Shown here: piece after piece, positions 59,081-64,000 of the stretch
Layout: every line of letters begins with the position of its first letter
Numbering within the stretch: position 1 is the first letter of the stretch
Source: Nymphaea colorata
Taxonomy: Eukaryota > Streptophyta > Magnoliopsida > Nymphaeales > Nymphaeaceae
Direction of reading: 5' to 3'
Length of the DNA: 64,000 bases
Assembly: GCF_008831285.2 (NCBI RefSeq)
Contig: NC_045140.1
Coordinates: 20,768,370 to 20,832,369 of the forward strand
Made by a program: the position numbers and the translations under genes
Notes under the pieces: model-generated
The model's database searches: none
Told to the model about the DNA's origin: nothing
What the model saw: only the letters and a program-made list of their open reading frames with translations

Positions 59081-61282
59081 TCACCAATAATCTCGACAAG
59101 AACAAGCACCATCTTTGAAATGATGAAACCGGTTGGCATCTCTTAGTATGATCTCTCGCTTAGTGATCCTAGAGATCAACTTGATTGCAGAATGACAATC
59201 CATACAAACCCTGAGATTCTTCATGACACGAATTGGAATGCCAGGAGGCACTCTTAAAATTCCGAAAGCCACGGCCATTTTCTCACTGTGGTAACCCAAG
59301 CTATGCTCTTTTTGTTCATCATCCACGTCGTGGAGGACAAACCGCCGATCTGGGTAGTATCCTGCCTCCCTCAACATCCCATTCAACTTCTCTAACAGCC
59401 CAACAATCATTGCATACTCGGGACGCTGGTTTTCCCCATCACCACCTGCAAATATATAAACTCGCTTATCAACCTCAATCCAACTGCATCCGGGCATCTT
59501 TTGCACATTCCTCTCCTTCATGACCTTCCTCAGTTCCTCCACATCTTCCCATCTTCCCTTGGCTGCAAACATGTTAGACAGCAAAACATATGGCCCTGCA
59601 TTCATTGGTTCAATTTGCATTAACTTTCTAGCAGCTATCTCTGCTATTTCTATGTTAGAATATGTTCTACAACCGCCCAACAAAGCACCCCATACTATGG
59701 GATCAGCCTCGAAAGGCATCTCTTTTATGAGTTCCATTGCTTTTTCCAAACATCCAGCACGACTGAACATGTCAACGATGCATGCATAATGCTCCATCTT
59801 TGGCTCAATCCTGTACTTATCTCTCATAGATTCAAACAACTGCCAACCTTCCCTGACCTTTCCTGTGTAGCTGCATGCTGACAGGACTCCAACTAGTGTT
59901 ACATCATCTGGAAGAATACCTGAGACACACATCTCATTATAAATTCGTAAAGCTTCCTCCCCAAGGCCATGCTGGGCATGACCAGTGATCATTGAATTCC
60001 ACATAACAATGTCTCGACGATCTGCTCGGTAGAATACTTGTCGGGCCTTGTCAAGATTCCCACACTTGATATACATAGTGATCAATGCAGATGCTATAAT
60101 CACATCCATGTCCATCTGGGACTTCAAAATTACTGCATGAATCTGCCTACCGTGATCAAGTATGGCAAGCCCAGCAGACACACTTAAGATGCTAACAAAA
60201 ATGGAATGGTTTGCTCTGTTTCCTACTTCTACCATCTCTCTGAAGAGATTCATAGCTTCTACTTCAAATCCATTGCGACCATACGCTTTGATCATTGCAC
60301 CCCAGATGGCAGGGCTCCGCTCATCCGTCTCCTCAAACAATCTCCTAGCCATATCAACCATTCCAGATTGAGCATAAGCAGTAATCATGCCCGCCCATGA
60401 GGCGTCATCCTTCTCGTCCATCCTATTAAACAACTTCTGTGCCTCGAGAAACTTCCCGTTCTGTGCATAACCCATAATCATGGCATTACAAGCAACAAGT
60501 GATTTATTTGGCATTCTTTTGAACAGTTCAAATGCTTCATCTATCCGGCCACATTGGGTATAGCCAGTCAACATAGCCGTCCAAGAAACCTCGTTTTTCT
60601 CTGGCATGACCTCAAACAACTTTCTTGCTAAATCGACCATGGCATTCTGACAATAACCTGAAATCATGCTTGTCCACGCCACTACATTGCGTTTTGGCAT
60701 TTCGTCAAATAGCTCTCGAGCCTCCCGGACCCTTCCACATTGGCAGTACCCACACAGGAGGTTGGTGCGAGCAACCACATCTTTCTCAGGCATCTGCCGA
60801 AACAATTCGCAAGCGTCATCAATCCGACCATCCTGAATAAGCCCTCCCATTAAGACCGTCCACGAAATAACGTTTTTGTCAGGCATCTCCCGAAAGAGCG
60901 TCTCCGCTTCTCTCACTATGCCTTCTTGCACATACCCCCTCATCATGGCAGTCCATGAAACTACATTTCGTTCAGGCATTTTATCAAATAGTCTTCGGGC
61001 CTCACCCAGCTGCCCGTTCATGACGAACCCTGCAATCATCCCGTTCCAAGTGGTGGTGTTCCTCTGTGCCGGAAGCATTGTTTTGAAAAGATGTCGGGCT
61101 TCTTCAACCTTCCCATTCTGAAAGTACCCACTTATCATTGCATTCCAAGAAATCGTGCTTCTCTCAGGCATTTCGTCAAATACCTGTCTTGCGCTCTCGA
61201 TTTTGCCATGCCTAGCATACCAAGACAGCAAAGAATTTGCACCGATGGGTTTAACAGATCCGACCTTTGTTGATAATCGCAT
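59081..61282 (-). CDS. PLS-class pentatricopeptide repeat protein with E and DYW domains (At1g56690-like)
   Basis: PPR-DYW proteins bind organelle transcripts and carry out C-to-U RNA editing; the Arabidopsis homologue At1g56690 is annotated as mitochondrial. A single coding exon gives 733 residues from ATG 61282. Tandem PPR units of 31-36 residues run from about residue 15 to 550, each with phrases such as NVVSWTAMMRGYVQEG and ARELFDEMP. An E/E+ region follows (from DPIVWGALLGGCR), then the DYW deaminase with HSEKMAVAFGIL, the CMDCH zinc site and the C-terminal FHHFKDGACSCRDYW. All catalytic and zinc residues I can judge are present. The frame is open for 13 more codons to an ATG at 61321. 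However, the bases just before 61290 read as a good 3' splice site (pyrimidine-rich, then GATTTCAG), which suggests an upstream leader exon and a start at 61282. Closest remembered protein: At1g56690, with the same repeat order and C-terminus. Confidence 0.93.
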   Translation of the reverse strand: MRLSTKVGSVKPIGANSLLSWYARHGKIESARQVFDEMPERSTISWNAMISGYFQNGKVEEARHLFKTMLPAQRNTTTWNGMIAGFVMNGQLGEARRLFDKMPERNVVSWTAMMRGYVQEGIVREAETLFREMPDKNVISWTVLMGGLIQDGRIDDACELFRQMPEKDVVARTNLLCGYCQCGRVREARELFDEMPKRNVVAWTSMISGYCQNAMVDLARKLFEVMPEKNEVSWTAMLTGYTQCGRIDEAFELFKRMPNKSLVACNAMIMGYAQNGKFLEAQKLFNRMDEKDDASWAGMITAYAQSGMVDMARRLFEETDERSPAIWGAMIKAYGRNGFEVEAMNLFREMVEVGNRANHSIFVSILSVSAGLAILDHGRQIHAVILKSQMDMDVIIASALITMYIKCGNLDKARQVFYRADRRDIVMWNSMITGHAQHGLGEEALRIYNEMCVSGILPDDVTLVGVLSACSYTGKVREGWQLFESMRDKYRIEPKMEHYACIVDMFSRAGCLEKAMELIKEMPFEADPIVWGALLGGCRTYSNIEIAEIAARKLMQIEPMNAGPYVLLSNMFAAKGRWEDVEELRKVMKERNVQKMPGCSWIEVDKRVYIFAGGDGENQRPEYAMIVGLLEKLNGMLREAGYYPDRRFVLHDVDDEQKEHSLGYHSEKMAVAFGILRVPPGIPIRVMKNLRVCMDCHSAIKLISRITKREIILRDANRFHHFKDGACSCRDYW

Positions 61283-64000
61283 AGATGCACCTGAAATCAT
61301 CAGAAGGAATATAGATACCAATTACGTATATATATGTATATATATAGATCAACCGTTTGATGCTTCCATAGAAAATCAAGCATCCAAACTATGTCTTACT
61401 CGGGTTGCGTTTCGGTTCGCATGTTGATACTGAGTAAACCGTTCATAATTAGGTGCGCAAAAAAAGAAATGGGTACGTGCAAGACGGGTTGATCCAATAT
61501 TGATTTGGTTAATCTGGTCCAGAATCTTGAAACCATATCCAGCATTTCAGCGGAAAATTGAGAAATATATGTTCAGCATTTCAGCTTATAACAGATATAC
61601 GCTGGTGTTTCACAGTTTTTCGCATTCATGCCTGTGTTAGGAAATTATTTCACAAATAGCAGCTTTCGAGGGTAGCAGACAAAACATTCAACTTTTATAT
61701 GAAATAAAATTTTCTTTTTTCTCATCACAAGCACATATAATGCTTATGCATGTTCCATGAGCGCCAGACAGGAGTCTGGATCAGGGACTACAGGGTTTGA
61801 TGTTGCCTATCAGGAAGTAGGTGCGCAGCTCACCAAAATAGGGGTGGTAGATTAAATCATTAAACCAAGCATGAAATAGAAGCAAGAAGAAGCAGGAGGC
61901 AATTCTCCATACGGTCTGCAAGAGATGACAAGGAAAGACAAACAATAGCATCAAAAGTTCCACAACTTCTTTCCAACGACACAGATACTCCAGTAACAAA
62001 AATTGTGGTTGTCTGAGTATGAGGAGATTCTGTAACAAAATCTGAGATGACACTCGTCAAATAAACACTATCCTGATCATGTAGGCAAGAATTCTCCTGA
62101 GAAAACCAGAAAGACAACGTAGTCGGGAAAACATCCCGCACGAGGGTAGAGGTGCTCGGCAACATCTAGATTTTCCTCCTACAAAGATACTTTTTCTCAA
62201 AATTTTCCTCCTATAGAGAGAAAGAGCAGGGTGGCAAAGCGTGAGCAGAGGTGCTCGGCAACATCTCATCAAATACGAAAATGAAAGAGATTAAAGAAAA
62301 ATGAAATGGGGGCATCATGGGTGCTGCAGCTGACGGAACCCCGGGAACACCGGCAGGCTGCTCCATCACGCAACAAGGAGGGGAACAGCGGAAGGTGGAA
62401 AGACAGGCCAGACCACACTGCGGCCCTGACGGCAGGGGGCCAACGATGAAGAGAAACGGTGGGACATCTGAAGTACTGATGAAGAAGAAGAGCGATGCAC
62501 TCTGAGCGAACGCGGCGAGGTTAGATTGGCTGCCGGAGGATGAAGAGGAAGAGCCAGATCCGGAACCAGAGCTGTGTTTTCTGCCGGCATGCAAAAGGAA
62601 GAGCGCCGGAGGATGGGCGGCCAGTAGGAAACCCTCATTACTAGGCAGAACGTTGAGAGGGAGTGAGGGAGAGAGAGAGAGACAGAGGGAGAGAGAGAGA
62701 GAGACAGAGGGAGAGGGGTCATCACACCTGGAGATGATGGCCTCCGCTGCTGTTGGTGACCTGAGGAGGTGTGCAGTTACGCTGAGGGAGATGGTGTCCG
62801 TTGCGGAGGGAGGAGGCAGAAGCTTCTCTCTCGTGAAATCCCTTAACGAGCAGAACAGAGTCCGCCGGCAAAAGTCGGACGTCTTCACAGCGCGAAAATT
62901 TCACCCGTGCGTAGCTACAACAAAAGGCGGCACCGTCAACACGATCGGGGCCGTCGAGATTTAACCCGTCTCTTGTAATCGAGTGCTCGTCGAAAATACT
63001 GTTCCTCTCCCTCTCGTTTTTGGTCGCGGGTGCCATTACCTCCGTCGCGTGCCTCGCCATTGCCATCGGCCTCACCCTCCATCTTTCCCTATTACTGCTG
63101 TGAGAAGGAGGAGGAAGAAGACGAAAAAAACAGGAGAATACGAAGCTCTCCCATCGCCTCCGTCGCGTGCCTCGTTTTATCCTTTTGATGCGCTTCGAGA
63201 GCTGCATTTCCTTATGCTGTTTTAGTAAATAAAAGTTCGTTAACATGTTCTACGGAAATTGTGATTAGCACAGAACGTTATGCAGATGTACCACAAACTG
63301 CAGCTGTTCTCTATGTCTTGTTGATGGACGTAGATGCCCAGAAGTTATCTACATAGCATATTTGTAACCCCTCGATCAAAATCATATTGAGGAACATTAT
63401 CGCAGTAAGTAGTAGTACTTGCTTTATGCTGATTTATCTATATGCAGAAGTAGTCGTTATGTTCAATCTGCTCCTCTTAAACCCTCCCCATGCCAAGAAA
63501 ATGTTTAGTAGTTGTTGTGTTTCATGTTTAAATTTAAACGTGCATGTTCAAATTAATTGTACCTTTCGTTGGGCACAATATGGATCACTGTGTGTTTTGG
63601 CATCTTAAATTTGGAGTTTGAAGAGCTGATTGCATTTGTTGAGTAACAGTTGGCAAGAAAGTTGTACAGTAATCGTACATTGACATCAGTTATGTCCGTG
63701 CTTCATAAATTAGATCCTAATTTTATGTGCTTTAATGGATGATGGAAGTACTCACTGGCATCGATTTAGAATTTCCCTATTCTTTTGAGCAACTTGAGGA
63801 ACCTTATGCTGCGTAGCAGAATCTTTGTGACTGGCAAAAAAAGCCTGACTGATACAGGGAAAAATATGTGTATGCAGTACACAATAATGCGACATTGATC
63901 AAGCAAAATCATGCATATCCTTCGTTGTTTCCTGTATTCAAGTAGAGCTCCACCTGAAAAGGCTGGTTGCGCTAGTCTTTTCTTGACAGCCACTTTCAGT
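61283..64000. other. Upstream region of the PPR gene and right edge of the window
   Basis: Bases 61.3-62.1 kb are AT-rich and likely hold the PPR leader or its intron. Bases 62.3-63.2 kb form a GC-richer island with a GA-rich minisatellite (62665-62712) and open frames on both strands (for example 62211-62888 minus and 62653-62964 plus). They are low-complexity or unlike any protein I know. Two pairs of direct repeats occur: 20 bases at 62148 and 62247, and 18 bases at 63039 and 63157. From 63.25 kb to the end the DNA is AT-rich with no supported gene. Confidence 0.5.
62665..62712. repeat. GA-rich minisatellite
   Basis: About two copies of a roughly 20-base unit, GAGGGAGAGAGAGAGAGACA, next to further GA runs. 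It creates a spurious Arg-Glu or Ser-Leu repeat in the overlapping frames. Confidence 0.85.

Overview
The window is nuclear DNA of a flowering plant. The gene set (a BELL homeodomain factor, a chloroplast TIC62, plastid ribosomal protein L3, a DYW-type PPR editing factor, a MATE carrier), the GT-AG introns, the AT-rich spacers and the many long (GA)n and (TA)n microsatellites all say so. I cannot name the species; nothing seen fixes the clade. All exon models here were read by eye from splice sites, phase and remembered family sequences.

Layout from left to right: 1-12 kb is a long spacer that becomes rich in GA/CT tracts towards a BEL1-like homeobox gene of the SAW1/SAW2 (BLH2/BLH4) type (12353-17296, +). 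A 7-kb spacer with a decayed tandem repeat follows. Next is a two-exon BTB/POZ gene on the minus strand (24496-29003) with a 3-kb intron. The spacer from 29 to 36.8 kb is AT-rich and holds microsatellites and a fold-back element. Then come a small TMEM220-like membrane protein gene (36846-38490, +), a 14-exon TIC62 gene (40004-45085, +), a repeat-bearing spacer, and a MATE/DTX transporter gene with at least four coding lesions (49019-52259, +). A hAT-like MITE sits in one intron of that pseudogene. On the minus strand are plastid ribosomal protein L3 (53475-56717, two exons) and a PPR-DYW protein (59081-61282, one coding exon, close to Arabidopsis At1g56690). The last 2.7 kb has a GA-rich, GC-rich island and no gene I recognise.

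The genes do not form a pathway or operon; they are ordinary neighbours in a plant chromosome. Three of them act in organelles (TIC62 and L3 in the chloroplast, the PPR protein probably in mitochondria). I found no rRNA, tRNA, CRISPR array, or retroelement reading frames. I also found no evidence of a new multi-gene system. The most interesting items are the exon-encoded repeat modules of TIC62, the multiply broken MATE gene with its MITE, upstream ORFs and GAGA tracts around the BELL gene, and a set of unidentified exon-like pieces at 57.1-58.4 kb.
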